This document shows positions 12,619-26,005 of a stretch of 64,000 nucleotides of DNA, in pieces. Positions within the stretch are counted from its first letter, which is position 1, and every line of letters begins with the position of its first letter. The notes below the pieces were generated by a model, which was not told the origin of the DNA, ran no database searches, and saw only the letters and a list, made by a program, of their open reading frames with translations. A program made the position numbers and the translations under genes. Source of the DNA: Rhizophagus clarus (lineage: Eukaryota > Glomeromycota > Glomeromycetes > Glomerales > Glomeraceae); contig BLAL01000295.1 in NCBI GenBank assembly GCA_015698045.1, positions 489,756 through 553,755 on the forward strand, read 5' to 3'.

Positions 12619-13297
12619 TTACAATCTCAAATTTGTTAAATCTTTCAACATATGTTCAGGACCGCTAATTTTATAACTAGTGGGACCCGGTTCTTCAATG
12701 TTTAAAACTTTAATGACACCATCATCAACATACATTGAAAAACGCAATCCACGTTCACCAGCAAAAGGTAATTTTTGAAGAAGACCCAATTTATTATGAA
12801 ATGCTGCTTCGCCATCTCCTAACATGAGGACCTTATTACCGGTATTATGACTTAATGCCCATTCTCGCAAGACATAAGGATCTAAAAATAAAAGATCAAT
12901 TAAAAATACGAAAGTAAATTTATGTTTAAAAAAAAAAAAGTGAAACAACCCACCATTTACCGCGGTGCATGCAATTGTATCAACACCCTTAGCCTTCAAT
13001 TCCTCCGATTTATCAACGAATTGAGGTAAGTGCTTTGAACTACAAATAGAAGTGTAGGCCCCTAATGATCAAACGAAAATCATTAAACCATTAATAATTG
13101 ATAAATTATTTTAAAAGAGCAAAATTTTTGAAGTTAAAAATGGGATATGCACCTGGAATTCCAAAAAGAACAACTTTTTTCCCCTTAAAAATTTCTTTAG
13201 AACTAACTTTGTGAGGCTGTTCTTCACCTTCATTTAACACGCCGAAATAAACATCATCAGGAATATGATCTCCAACTTGGATTTTAGGTGTAGACAT
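12619..13297 (-). CDS. Prx5/AHP1-type peroxiredoxin, 3 exons
   Basis: The exons are 13297-13153, 13061-12954 and 12881-12619, joined in frame to about 171 residues, the family's usual size. The first exon holds the thioredoxin-fold start (KVVLFGIPGA). The second opens with AYTSICSSKHLPQFV, so the peroxidatic cysteine sits in the expected P-x3-T-x2-C motif (PGAYTSIC); most relatives have TPTC, here TSIC. The donor of exon 2 must be GTGGGT to give the conserved VNDPYVLREWA. The end (GDGEAAFHNKLGLL, ERGLRFSMYVDDGVIKVLNIEEPG) is characteristic of the subfamily. The enzyme reduces peroxides using thioredoxin or glutaredoxin. A role in clearing peroxide made by the nearby acyl-CoA oxidase is only inference. 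Confidence 0.92.
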
Positions 13298-14151
13298 TTT
13301 TTTTTAATAAAAATTTTTTTTTTCAAATTTTTTTATCGAAAGGTTTGGAAGACTTTAGCTTTATATATTTTAAAAAAAATGTACTTATGATATCATACAT
13401 TACTTCATAGTTTGTAATTAATTTCTTGAATAAATTAATTAATTATATTTTATAAGTCATACATATTTGAATTAGTAGGCTCTCATTACATACTAAAAAC
13501 TTTCGATACGATTGGATAAGTCGTGATTTCATATGATAAGCCCATAAATTTAATGTAATATTGATCAACTTCTATGAAAATTGATCAACATTTATGGAAA
13601 TCATTATTAGTAAACGGATATTTCACATGGACAAATTAGTTTAAACATTTACAGTATAAAATTATAAAATTAAGTAAGTCATTTATTAATTACAACTATT
13701 GGATTGTAAGTTACCTGTTAATTAATTTTACTAGAATTGCCATATATGGCATTCATAGCACTGAAATTCTTCAGTCCAATTCTTATCGTACTTAATTACA
13801 TTAAAAACGGGAGATCCTTAATACAGATCAAAAACTTATATTACCAGTTGCATATCATAAGTTGTTTCTTTGGTCAATCAATTTACTAAAGTATAATATC
13901 CGATTTTCCTTAACACTAATTTCACAAATGCACATTAACAAGAAAGATTTAATGTATGCCGAAAAGCCTTTCTTTTATAATAATTTAATAACTTCAATTA
14001 CGTCAAACTATAATTGTTTTCGACAACGGATATTAGTATTATCAAAACCAGTAATTATTCCGTACATTAACCAGATTCAAATTGATTATTTTAGTCCTTC
14101 CTATTGGCGTGTGTATGCACTAAAATTTTTTTGCGCATCATTGCTCTTATA
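13298..14151. other. Intergenic, AT-rich
   Basis: No gene is supported. A 106-codon frame (13862-14182) opens on a non-ATG codon and runs into the end of the Tc1 element, so it is taken as chance. Two short near-copies of a 'TTGATCAACTT' sequence around 13,562-13,590 are the only local repeats. Confidence 0.4.
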
Positions 14152-15370
14152 CAGCTTGGGACAAAAAAATCCGGAATTATAAAATTGCTCATTGCGCAGT
14201 AATCAATAATACAAAGTATAATAAAATTTATATAATTGGAAGCTGAAAATTAGCTGATTATATTTATATTTTTTAGTATGAAATCCGATCACCATTACTT
14301 TCTATAATAAGCTCACACCGGCGTTTCATTGAATTTACTAACCCAATTAGGATAGATTGTGGAATATCATTCCACTCTTTGACCAGTAAATCTCTAAGAT
14401 TTTTTGGCATTTTTCGTTCTACATTATTTTTAACAATGCCCCAAAGATTCTCTATTGGATTTAGATCTGGACTGTTAGAAGGCCAGTCAATAACTTCGGC
14501 ATATTATCATGAATAAAATTCTTAGCGAGGCGACTGGTATGTTTTGGATCATTAAACCGCCAATCATTTCCTAATAAATCTTCAATTTCTGGAAGTTCAC
14601 TACGTAGTATATTTACATAAAATTCAGCATCCATTATTTCAGAAAAACAATATAAACTTGTTTTTCCTTTTATACAGAATCCTCCCCACGCAAGGATTTT
14701 TACTCGATCTTTGGGCATAGGACGTATTGGTCGTTGTCCTTTATACCAACGCTCTAAAGTATTTCGAAAAAGCTGAAAAGCAGTCTCATCTGAAAATAGA
14801 GTATTATTCCAATCATCATTAAGGTGTTTTTTAGCCCATTCTATACGTTTAAGTTTATGATTTGCGGTTAACATTGGTGATGCTCTTGGAAGTTTTTTAT
14901 GATATCCATGATTAGATAAATGCCTTCCTATTGTTCTATAGGATACATCTATACCAGTTGAGGATAACTTTGTTGATAAAGCTCTTGTAGAAATGTAAAA
15001 ATCTTGACGGATATATTGGCCTAATGCTTTTTTGGTCGGCCACTTCCTTCTATATGTTGAACTGTTCCAGAATTTTTAAGTTTTTTTAAGATTGTCGTAT
15101 ATAGTAGAAAGGGGTATATTGGTCCGATTATGAATTTCCATGGCATCCTGAATGCCCTGATTCCATAATTGTTGTATAGCTTGACGATTAGCTTCATGCT
15201 CAGTAATCATGTTTCTAATTAGAATTTTCCTGAAAAATGAAAAAATAGTTAGAAGGCTAAAAAAAAACTACTATTGCAAATAATAAAAAATTTATATATC
15301 AATTTAATCTGGCGCAGTTATGTGCAATTTTATTACGTGAAAAATTTTCCGGTTTTTTTGTCCCAAGCTG
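14152..15370 (-). mobile_element. Tc1/mariner element with complete inverted ends
   Basis: The ends read CAGCTTGGGACAAAAAAATC (14152 onward) and, on the other strand at the right side, CAGCTTGGGACAAAAAAACC. Both are flanked by TA (14150-14151 and 15371-15372), the target duplication expected of Tc1/mariner. The total length is 1,219 bp, normal for an autonomous member. The transposase inside is broken, so the copy is defective, but the perfect outer 17 bp suggests a fairly recent insertion or a family still being mobilised in trans. Confidence 0.9.
14273..15210 (-). pseudogene. Tc1-like transposase, frameshifted
   Basis: The start is the ATG at 15210 (MITEHEANRQAIQQLW, a helix-turn-helix arm). 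The reading frame breaks near 15,085 and 15,040, continues through FSDETAFQLF (first catalytic Asp) and shifts again near 14,505, after which WPSNSPDLNPIENLWG carries the third acidic residue. The second catalytic region reads WRFNDPKHTS, where relatives have extra residues including the catalytic Asp just before NDPKH, so that residue seems deleted. The stop is at 14273-14275. With at least three frameshifts this cannot make an active enzyme. Confidence 0.85.
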
Positions 15371-15372
15371 TA

Positions 15373-16865
15373 TGTTCTCATATTTAAAATTAAATTTCTT
15401 CCTAACTCTGCTTCTCTTAATTCTCTTAAATATTCATCTCTTTATGGCTTAACGCCTTTTTAGCTTTTGGTGGGGAACAGATTTTATATTATAAGATAAA
15501 AAGATATATTCAAATCAATTAAAATAAAGTGCGGGTATTTTTTTATTCTGTTAATAAAGTTGATTACACAACTTTCATCAGCAATGGAATATGTAACCGG
15601 ATGAATTGAATGAGACTCCAAGATGTATGCACTTCGCAAATTATTATATACATATATATTATACGATGATCTTTTTGAAAATCGTGAGAGATAGATAAAC
15701 CGATAGTCTTGTCTAATAATCGATGATTACCAGATTTGAGGAGCTTTGATTAAGTAATTATCCCAAAAAGAAACAAAAAAAAGGACTTTGTAAATGTTAT
15801 TGAAAACGCCATCTTCCGTTATCCTCCCGAAAATGTCCTTAATGTATGTTTTTTATTTATCTTTTATTTACAATTTTTGGGGAGTGGCTCTGCAAATACT
15901 ACTTTTTATGGTTAATTATTATGCTGTGTATTTGGAATGATTATCATTCTAGAAAGTCTAGAATCGTCTTAATTGCTTGTAAAATTCCGAAACGATAATA
16001 GAAACAATTAGGTGATTATTTATGTTTTGTTTTCATTATTGAAAAAAAAAAGAAAAATTTTAATAGGAATTAAATTTACAAGAACTCTCCTAAATTACAG
16101 CAACAAGTGAAGATTTTCATTAAAAGATTTTTTTTTCGGTAAATGACGGCTTATGACCAATAATGATGTTCTTTATGAACCAATGATTTTTTTCGGTAGC
16201 ACCATATTTGGGGAAACGCCGTTAGTTTTGATTGTATATACATAAAATCGTGATAAATCGTGATAACACTCTCACTAGTCCTTTTTTATATTGATTTATC
16301 ATCACGTTGCTGTGCTAAGGTTGATAAGTGTAAATTGATCGTTATCGATAATAAATAAGGTTAGTGCCGAATTATTTCCACTAAAACTTTTCTTTGTTTA
16401 TGCTACAAATCAGGACAATCGCTCGTTCTAATCCGCTTTTATTTCGTTTTTTAAGTCCAAAAAATAAACGTTTTTAAAAAGAAAATTGTCCTTTATCGTT
16501 TTTTAAATGTATATTTAATATCTATTTATATTATATGCATAAGATTCCTTGCGTCAAAGAAAAATGTTCTGCACAAACATTGTTATTCACCCTTAACTAT
16601 ATAAATAAATGAATGAACAATTTAAATAATGCGATTTACAATAAAAAAAAAAATAATAATAAATAAAATAAATAAATAAGCTGTGTACTACAAGTCCCGA
16701 TTTCACTGAGTATAATAATATATAAATTTATACAAAGTTGGTTTTTTTTTTTAAAAAAAAAAAAAAAAAACCTTTTTTCGAAGAAATTTTAATTTTTTTA
16801 CAAAAATTTTGAAATTTGATTTTTTCTTTCATAAAAGATAATTGGTATTTTAAATCTTATTGAGA
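15373..16865. other. Intergenic, upstream of the SDR gene
   Basis: AT-rich, with no open frame of note. A T/A-rich stretch (16,740-16,790, a T run followed by an A run that can pair as a hairpin) and a T-rich leader come shortly before the start at 16866. Nothing else is recognisable. Confidence 0.4.
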
Positions 16866-18274
16866 ATGGGTCCTAAACAAACTACATTCGAAAACCCTGA
16901 TTTAACCGGGAAAACCGTTATTATTACGGGTGCAACTACTGGTATAAGCCCTCATTTTTTAGAAAAATCTTTATTGACTTTTTTTTTTGTTTCCCTTAAT
17001 AAATAATTCTTCTCTTCCTTTTTCCTTTAAAAATACTAGGTGTAGGGAAAAGTTTATCAGCTTATATCGCATCTTATAATCCAAAGAGATTAATTTTAGC
17101 AGTAAGAAATCGAGCTAAAGGAGAAGCAACATTAGAATTTATTGAATCAAGAAATGGACATAGTAATAATGTTGAAATATGGGAAATGGATCTTGCCGAT
17201 TTGACAAGCGTTAAATCATTTGCTGAAAAATTTATCAAAGAAGTCGGTGAATTACATTTATTATTTAATAATGCTGGTACGCTAATTGGTCGAAATCATC
17301 TTTTTTTATTTACAACCAAACTAAATTAAACTATTATATTTTGAGTTAGGTGCTGCTCCGATGGAATTAATGAAAATCAAGAATACTAAGAATAATTTCG
17401 AAGTGACTTTTCAGGTAAATAAATAATCGTTACATTTTAATAAAACAAACGAATTTTTATTTATTTCCTTTAATACCATTTTCTTGCTCCAATTCATAGG
17501 TTAATTATTTATCTCAATTTCTTTTAACGAATTTGTTATTGGACACTCTGAAGAAATCTGCATCACCTGAATTCCCTTGTAAAATTATTAATACCAATTC
17601 AAAAGAACACAGATTAGGTACGATTGATTTTGACAATTTTAGTGGCCAAAAATCTGCTTGTCATATTTACGTAAATTCAAAATTAATGGTAAGTGATTTC
17701 AAAAATTGATTTTTCAATTTTTAAATTTATAATAACAAGTTTGTGTAATATAATATTTTTAGGGATTGATATTTAGTAATGAATTAAATAGAAAATTGAA
17801 AGGCACCAGTAAATATTCCTTCCGTTATTTTCTCCTCTTTATTTTTTTTTTGTTGAGAAACATTTAACAACATATTGTTCCTTCTATACTCTCTTTTGTA
17901 TTTAATTAACAGATATATCATCACTCGCAGTTCATCCGGGTTTGATAAAGTCAAAGGTATCTCATCTATACAACAAAAATAGAACATTTAAAAAGAGAGT
18001 GTTTCATAATTTTTGTATGTTATTTGCTAAGTCTCCCGATTATGGTGCTTTACAAATTTTAGTTCCAACTTTTTCAAAAAGGACGCAAAACTTAGGTTAT
18101 AATTATTATGAAAATTGTAAAGAAGTTAAACCAAGTGATAAAGCATTAAATGAAGCTTTAGCAAAAAAACTTTGGGATTATTCTGATAAATTACTCAAAT
18201 CCAAAATATCCTATTGTTCATCTTATTCCTCCTTTTCTTCTTCTTTTAGATCATTAAGATCTTTAAGAAAATAA
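16866..18274 (+). CDS. short-chain dehydrogenase/reductase (retinol dehydrogenase-like), 6 exons
   Basis: The exons are 16866-16941, 17040-17276, 17350-17414, 17500-17688, 17763-17808 and 17913-18274. Joined, they give the NAD(P)-binding TGATTGVGKS (the TGxxxGxG pattern), the NNAG motif, a serine in IINTNSKEH, the catalytic YVNSK (Y-x3-K) and the AVHPGLIKS loop that follows the catalytic helix. This is a classical or extended-C-terminus SDR like retinol/WW-domain oxidoreductases, which act on lipid-like alcohols or ketones. The substrate here is unknown. The C-terminus is unusually serine/arginine-rich (SYSSFSSSFRSLRSLRK) and has no clear membrane anchor. Confidence 0.88.
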
Positions 18275-21200
18275 AAAATTAGAAAAAAAATAGTATATAG
18301 TGTAATTTATAGATAACATTATATTATATTAGATTTATTATTTAATATAATTTATTTAGTTCAATAAAATTTAGCATTTTTCTTCATTTTTTTTTGCACA
18401 GTATCTTGTCGCGCAGTAAATGGAATAATCTATTAAATACTTGTAGCATGACTTATAATAATATTTATGTGTTACAATATTAAAATTTCAGTCCCATTAT
18501 TTAGCACAAAAAAAATGGAATTTTCACTTTAGCTTTTAAAAAAAAACTATAATCAAAAGAATTAATTAGATGGATCATATATAATGTTAAAGCATAATAA
18601 TAAAAATAAAAGGAATAAATAAATACTTTACTAGAGTTCTATTTAACAAAGAAAGGCTCGAACTTTTATTGATATAGAATTTTTGCCGTGATACATAGAC
18701 TCATTATAAGATAGTTTATTGATGCCTGCAGAGATTTTTCACTTGTTAAAATATCTTATTCATACTTTAATTGCGAAGTGTCTCGTCCGGACTCCAATAA
18801 TTTTTCGTCAACGCTTCTCTCAGCCCGCGATACATCGGTTTCTTTTTAACGAGTTCATAACGTTTAGGCTCGGAGAAAATAATACGACAGAGAAAATAAT
18901 GCAACAGATTGAATGGGAGATTCTCAGAATATTTATAAAAAAAAAAAAAAGTTACGTAATTTTTTATCGTACGGCTGACCATATGACTAATGTAGATCGG
19001 ATTTAAAAGCAAAGAGAATTGATGAACCCGTTTTATCATTTTTTCTGTGTATTGATAAATGCTAATTATCTTGTTGTATTTCGTCATAATAAGTCAACTA
19101 TCAAGAGCGTTTTCAGAAAGGTTTATGGAATACATACACCCTCAAAAGAAATGTCAGACTTATATCTAGAAAACGGCTACACTTCCCAATTTGATGTAGA
19201 GAAGTATATTTCGAAGTTGGTGATTAAATTGGTGATAAAAAATTCAATTTAATAAATTAAAAATTGAACTCGTGTAACTTATTTCTCATAAGGGAAAATG
19301 TGAAAAATAAATGGTAATTGTATTCTTTCTGATTCTTATTGAAATGATTTTTTATTGGAAGATAGCTACTTGAATATAGCCTTGATTCTGAGGTAATTTA
19401 TTAAATTTTTTTATTGAATACCTAAATTAAAATATTACTATTTTACTTTTATTTGAAGTCCTAGGAATTGGATATTGTTCCTCCAAGTGGTAATCAAGAT
19501 CCTGTAATGTCTTAGGTCTCTAATTCATCATTTCTATTTTTTCGATTATTTGGAGGAATCCCTCAGACTGCATTCTGCGAAATGTCAAAAACAGATGAAT
19601 ATGTTTATATTAAAAAATACATAGCTCGATGTTAAATATTGCCTTCAATTCCAACATTGTTAATTCCAGTTGAGCAATAATAGAAATCAGTGAAGATAAT
19701 CAATATAACATATAGTACAGAATATGTTCACTTACTAAAAAGCTATATCCCAAACGTACATACAGATTTTTGTAATTATCAATCGTAATCGTTAGGAGTG
19801 ATTCAGTTATTAAATCAAATATATCTTTCATAAGTTTCATTCGGATCTGGTTAAATATTTTTTATTTTGAATGTCTCCTGTTCTAGCTAATTCTCAAGCT
19901 AATATTTCTCTTGAACTATTACGGAACTTTAGGAGTTTTAGTAATATGTCGATATAAATATTTCGTTACTGATATTGTAAGACTATAATACAAAAAATCG
20001 ATTTTTGTCCGAGTTTATTATACATTCCAATTTTGTCTCTTCAATATCCGATAGGAGTTGAAAGAACTTATATTACGCTATTCCGATATTCCTAACTACC
20101 GTCATTTGAAAAGTATAATTTTAATATTTGAATGCAACATTCTGATTTCACATTGTCAGAACATTCGTCTGTTGGATTGACGACGTTTTTAAGCCTTTCT
20201 CTATCAAATCCAGAATTTTAATGACGATAGTTCGGTACCAGTTGACTTGAAAATTTTAAGTCACGGTTCGGTTCGGTTCGACTTGACTTTTAGGCTGATG
20301 GGGTCAAGTCGATGGGGTCGATGGGGTCGATGGGCCAAGTCAATGGGACCGATGGAAGTTGATGGGACTGATATTAATGACTCCATCGGTTTGGCTTGAA
20401 ATTTCAAGTCGATCAGCCCAGCTTGACTTTGGCTTCGAGTCGGACCAAACCGGACCGTTAACAACACTAGTCTGTTGTCGTGGGTTAATTAGGTCTTTGC
20501 CCTATTACTTACGGATAGGAAAGCTTTAGCTACCTGTCACCCACCTGCCTACTCATTGTAGCGAGACGACAAAAAAAAAAAAAAAAGATATTCATGTAAT
20601 ATCATTGTGAAACTGCCGGAAAGGATTTCTATTGGCATATAAATTGTTTTCATTTCTTCCTAAACGGATCCAACTCCTAACAGTCTATATCAAGTATAAA
20701 AGAATATTCAAGTTCTGATAGAAGTTTAAATGAAAAATCATTAGTGTAGTGTATCTATGTTTTGAACGTTGAGTTACTGCAAATCTGCCTAAAGGAAGCC
20801 ACCATCTGTCATCCACATCTTTTTATTATTTTAAACCTTTAAAATAAAGGCATCATTCAATCTTTTCTCTGAATTCTTTCTTTCCTTGATCTTTTCATCT
20901 TTGGTCATCAAATCACCTCATCATTTTCAATTTCATCATCTTCGAGTATTTTAGTCTGAACAATATCACAAAGATGAATTAATAATTATATTTGCACAAA
21001 ATGATGCAGCTTCTTTTTATTGTTTATTAGGTTGTTTGGATGACAGGGATGTTTTATGAGAATTTTACCCTGTTTCTGTAGTATTATAGATATGATCGAG
21101 GTCATAACTTTTTCCCTACACCAGCAAGCAGGTTGTAACACACTAACTGATGACATGAATTTTATAAGTGCTCCATTAAATAAACATTCAACTGCCTTTT

Positions 21201-22429
21201 TCTAGGATTTTGTCATCTTGTCTCTATGATCGATCGATAAGTTTAACTTCGAGCACAATGAATTAATCGTTCCCGCTGGATTAAGAAACTCATGGTTTAT
21301 GTCATGCTCTTCTTCCTTTTTTTTCCGTCCTTTCTATTTTTTCTTATTTTTTTACGAATTTCTTGACGCGTCCTACGTAACAGTGGAATTCCCCATTCAG
21401 AAACTGGCTTCCTCAAATCATTAATTTTAGAAATATAGCGATAAAAGAAATATTTAGAATTGCTAATATAAAAAATATATATTTATTTACCACAATACTA
21501 AAGCTTTGACCAAGCCTTTTCCGGTATATTGTTTTCTGACATTACAGATTCTAGGAATATAAGTATGATCGGAATAGGGATGACAGCGAAATTGGCAAAC
21601 ACGACTTTGATACTTTACAAATACGTCTCACTAACTATGAAAAGTCGCGCGTATTGACCATTACGTTTTGTCTTTTGAAGTGTGTCTGTCTGCTCAAATT
21701 CCATCTGTGAAAAGAATGTGCACGCGTCGCGTTTTGATTCTGATCTCCAGATATTATTGGCTTAATGTCACATGCCAGAGCGGAGATTCGGTTTGCGACT
21801 TTTTCAAATGAATGTACAGTAAGTCATGTTATCTTATTGAATTCCCATATCCGACCACTATGGCACTATCCGACCATTCCACTCACATATTCCATTCTAC
21901 ACATATAGAAAATTAGTAGATAAAGTAATTTGAAGCTATAACATAAATTCCGAGCAAAAGTTATGGTATTTGATTTTCCCTGCCCCCGGACATTATGAAC
22001 TGCATTTATAAACCTTTTTGTTCGCAAGTATTATCGAGTTTCTATCATCGCCCAACTATAGTCAGTCATTCCTCGATATAAAGAAGTAGGCGTCTGATCA
22101 GACCTTCTTGATAAAAAAAAAAAAAATTCAGCAACGCCGCAACGGATTATACATATATAACAAATATATTTCGTTATATTATATAATTTTCATTAAAATG
22201 TACAATTTTTAAACTATTGGTTAACAACAAATTAAGCATAAATCATAGTTAATTATTGTTTATGCAAATCATTATCGTTATGTTCAGAGCTATATATACT
22301 AATTAATATTTTTACTATTAATAAAACTGCCAAAGTTAGTTTGTTTGGCAGATATGAAACACAGTTTTAAAGTTTCCTTTTTTAGCTTTAATAAAATCTT
22401 AATAAAATCGGTTCATACCAAGATAATCC
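18275..22429. other. Gene-poor stretch
   Basis: No gene is supported. Short frames at 18719-19256 on both strands overlap each other, include low-complexity sequence and show no domain. One + strand frame (19019-19252) ends in a plausible helical segment and might be a decayed gene, but I cannot place it. A GC-richer inverted repeat at 20,245-20,467 is listed separately. Confidence 0.4.
20245..20467. repeat. Inverted repeat with internal GATGGGGTC tandem, probable MITE
   Basis: The left end (ACGGTTCGGTTCGGTTCGAC at about 20,262) resembles the reverse complement of the right end (AACGGTCCGGTTTGGTCCGA). The interior repeats GATGGGGTC and GATGGG-like units five or six times. Base composition is clearly richer in GC than the surroundings. 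The structure fits a short non-autonomous element; no target duplication could be fixed. Confidence 0.5.
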
Positions 22430-23195
22430 TCCTGTTGCTCCAATTTTTGTCATAAGGTCCGATAACCCCATTATTCTTTTATATGTGTAGAATAAAATTT
22501 GTATATCAGCATCCATGATATCAGAATCGCTTCATTTTCATGATTTTTATGTCTTTTAAATAGCAATTCTATGCAACATATCTGGTACATGTTTTGATAT
22601 TTCAATTTCATATTCGTTGTATTCACCAAAAACAACTTTCAATACTGTGCCTAAAAATTAAACGATGATCCCGCTGTGATGTTTAGAAGATATTCGATAG
22701 CAGTTTTTGTGAGATGTGTTTGAGCATTGTCAATAGGAAGAAGAATGTTTCGACCTTGTTTTCTCATCTTGGTATCAAGTTTCTTGAGATATTGGATCTA
22801 AATATATGCATGCATCCAATTTTTAGAGTTAGAGTAATATTCAACTTGAACTGTTTTTTTGTTTACATTTTCCAGTTGTTACATGGTCTTTTGATTGTTC
22901 TGTTCCAGCGATTTCTATGTATTGCTTCAAGATCTTGAATTAGCGTATATGTACTGGGTAATCTTGTACAGTTTATTGTTGGCATTACTCACTGTCTAAG
23001 GTTACATCGCTTAAATTGTTAACCAATCCATCTGATCCCTTACTTTTAACCTTTACACAAAAAGCAAATTCTAAAGCAAGTATAGTAGTTGTTGATTTGC
23101 GGGAAATGATACTCTCGTACGGTAAGAAAACGAATCACCTCATGTTTTCCTTGAGTGAGACAAAGAAAATCACTTGGCACTTTCTGATGATAAGT
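22430..23195 (-). pseudogene. Decayed pogo/Tigger-type (DDE_1) transposase
   Basis: On the minus strand, about 22,802-22,685 reads KKLDTKMRKQGRNILLPIDN and then AQTHLTKTAIEYLL. This is the second catalytic Asp region of pogo/Tigger/jerky transposases (WL--LD--MR--GR-ILLLIDNA--H). Around it all frames are broken by stops and shifts, and only scraps of the rest can be followed. The two + strand open frames over this region are antisense shadows. Inverted ends could not be identified. Confidence 0.65.
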
Positions 23196-25492
23196 TATAA
23201 AGTGTGAAACCATTTCATTAAAAGATCAACTTAACTCTCAAGCACCAATAATTTTTTGCGTCTTAATTCTATCTATACATTGTTCATATATCTATGAAAA
23301 AGATGATTGTGAACGAATATTGAAATTAGTAAAAATATTAATAATTTATTTTCTGTAAATATCTCATATTGTTTTTTTTTTTTTAGCAAAATGTATAGAC
23401 AAATTCCAATATTATAACAAAAATAATTAAAAAATATCGATATGATATTTTCTTTAATAGTGAAAATTTTACCTTTTATGACGATATCAGTTGTCAGAAA
23501 GGTCGGGGACTGAAAAGGGTAAATCTAATAATAAAAGATGAAACTCTTTTATTAAACCGTTTTAAATATAGAGATAACTTACTTTGATCCGTTGTTGATA
23601 CGACCGAGAGGATTGGATACATGCATGCAAAATATATTAAATATTAATATAGATTTAATATAGTGTATACAGTACGTAACAGTGCTTGGATTTTCTTTAG
23701 TAAACCGTTAATATTTTAGGAAAATCTGAAAATCTTGTGATAAAAATTTTTTATCTTATTTTAAATTTCAAATAAACTCGGCTTTTCCTGCGGTTTCTTC
23801 AATAGTGTAAATCATACTAAAAATGAGAAGATCGTTCAGTTGCCAGTTACACGTTTTATTATTATTTATGTTGATTAAAATAAAATAATTTATTTATACT
23901 GATTAAAATAACGGTAAGATTCCGATAATAAATAATAAGGGAATTAACCAAAAGGACAGAATTTTTTTTAGAAATAATTCTAAACCGCAACCATTGTACG
24001 GAGTGAATCATCCGTATATGGTCAGGAAGGGAGTAGATCATGTGAGTTTAAAATAAAAAGAAAATGATTGTCTAGTTAAAAAAGAATTAGACAGCCATTT
24101 TTCCTAAAAATAATAAAGGATAACATATATTACCAATTTTAATACTAAAGGGAGATTGATTAAATTCTTTTGAAACTTAGATTCTTTCTAAGCTTAATTT
24201 AGCTTAAAATAGGAATCAAAGTTTAAAATAGGTTAATTTAAAGTGGTTTCATTCATTCACAAAAGTTTGGGCGTGAAAGTAAATTCTCGATTTTCTAGAT
24301 TTCTTAGATCTAATTATGTTAATCAATTGATATTTGAATTATTTGCGATAATGAATTTGGAATTCGTATCCTATACTGGTTATCTTACGGATTATCCGTT
24401 ATTCTTTCGTTGTACCCCTTTCAATTTGAAATAATAATTGAATCAATCAACACACGTACAACTTTCTTTTTAAAATCATGATAAGATATCTAAAAATAAC
24501 AAATTCGTCTTGTAATGCTTAATTTATTACTTGATCAAATTAAAGAAAGAAATTTTTATAACTGATAACGTTACAGAACTGATTTATGACGAAATGTTTA
24601 TGATTTAATAATTATTAATTAATTATTTCAACCTTTGAAATAACGAAAAAAAAAAAAAAAATTATTATTCGCTGCACGTACATAACTATGATAACTTTGA
24701 TTTTACAATAACAGATAAATATTTTCTTTTTTTATTTTTTCTATTCAAAAAATAAAAGATGCCTGAATAAAAGATGATCATCGAAAATAAAAATAATGGA
24801 ATAAATACGGTAATGATCGACGACAGAACAGAAATCAGAAATTGTATCCAGAAATTAATTATTTAAAAACCTGTTTAATAATCGGCAACTTCGGAAAGAT
24901 AATAAGCGAGGATTTTTCCATGTAAAATTACTTAATTGAATTTCTTCTCCGGTATTTTAAAAATTTTAACGTTTCAATTTATAATATTATTGTATTATAA
25001 ATAAAATAAATAACTGGTTATAGAATTTCTCAAACATTTCTCCAAAGTTCTCGCAGTAAAATTTATATGATGGTAAATGATACCATGTTTCTTTTTTTAG
25101 AATTAAGTTGTTTGAAACGTTTAGTGAATCCTAAGCCAAAAATATTTCGTACATGTGTATCTTTCCATATTGGGATATTAATATAAAATTTCTGGACCCG
25201 CCACATATTTTTTATAAATAGCAAACATTGTTCATATAAAAATTTTTTATTTGTAATATGATAAATATTTTGTTTATCACGTTTATATTAATTTTTTTTT
25301 ATATTATTATTTTTCTTTATAAATATCAACCTTTTTGTTCCAGTTTTTTTTACTCCAACAAAAAAAAATAATTTTTTTTTTTTTTTTTTCGTATAACAAA
25401 TAAAATTTGTAACGCGAGCTTTTTTTCTTAAAAAATTTTAAATTTTTTTCTCATTTTAAATTTTAAAAAAAAAGCAATTAAAATTAGCGAAA
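23196..25492. other. Intergenic and long leader of the serine-rich gene
   Basis: No gene is recognisable. The last 250 bases (25,250-25,492) consist of T and A runs, consistent with a promoter and leader for the gene starting at 25493. A 63-codon frame at 24243 has no support. Confidence 0.35.
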
Positions 25493-26005
25493 ATGAACTC
25501 AAAAATGACAACTTCTAAATCATCATCCAAATCATCTTCTTTTAATGAATCTTCCTTCCTCTCTCGCTCAAGAGCATCTTCGTTTTCGGTTAATAGCACT
25601 TCTTCCCATCCAGACTCTCAAATCTTTTCTCAACAATATAATCCAAGAATAATTTTATCTTCTCACTTTGATCAAATTGAAGAAGAACTTGGTGCCCCAA
25701 TTAATATTTATCATGAAAATAGAGGTTGTTTGGAAGAAGATAAAAAAGCAAGAACTGATTTAGATACCGACATATTAAGCAATGATTTATATTGTCCCGT
25801 ACAACGACAAGAAAGCGAAAAAACATCTTCAAGAAGTTTAAATATTGGAAAGTTCGCTTCTCTCTTTCCACGATTCTCTTTCTCTAATAATTACGATGAT
25901 GTAATGGAATCCACTAATACTGAAACTTGGTATCATAATGATATGTTTAATATTAATAATATGTATGGTAATTTTGAAGGTATTAATGGTGTCGCTTGTA
26001 AATAA
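25493..26005 (+). CDS. serine-rich protein of unknown function
   Basis: One exon encodes 170 residues. The first 45 are a serine-rich low-complexity segment (many SSS and TS), followed by an acidic middle (FDQIEEELGAPINIYHE), an SRSLNIGKFASLFPRFSFS patch and an asparagine-rich end. There is no signal peptide, membrane span or known domain. The start is the first ATG after an A/T-rich leader and carries the AAAATG context common here. Codon use matches that of nearby genes, and the T-rich trailer fits a 3' UTR. Disorder and many serines suggest a regulatory phosphoprotein, but that is a guess. Confidence 0.6.
   Translation: MNSKMTTSKSSSKSSSFNESSFLSRSRASSFSVNSTSSHPDSQIFSQQYNPRIILSSHFDQIEEELGAPINIYHENRGCLEEDKKARTDLDTDILSNDLYCPVQRQESEKTSSRSLNIGKFASLFPRFSFSNNYDDVMESTNTETWYHNDMFNINNMYGNFEGINGVACK

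Noticed and set aside
22714..23207. Two + strand frames of 63-74 residues
   Set aside because: Antisense to the pogo-like transposase remnant; no domain of their own.
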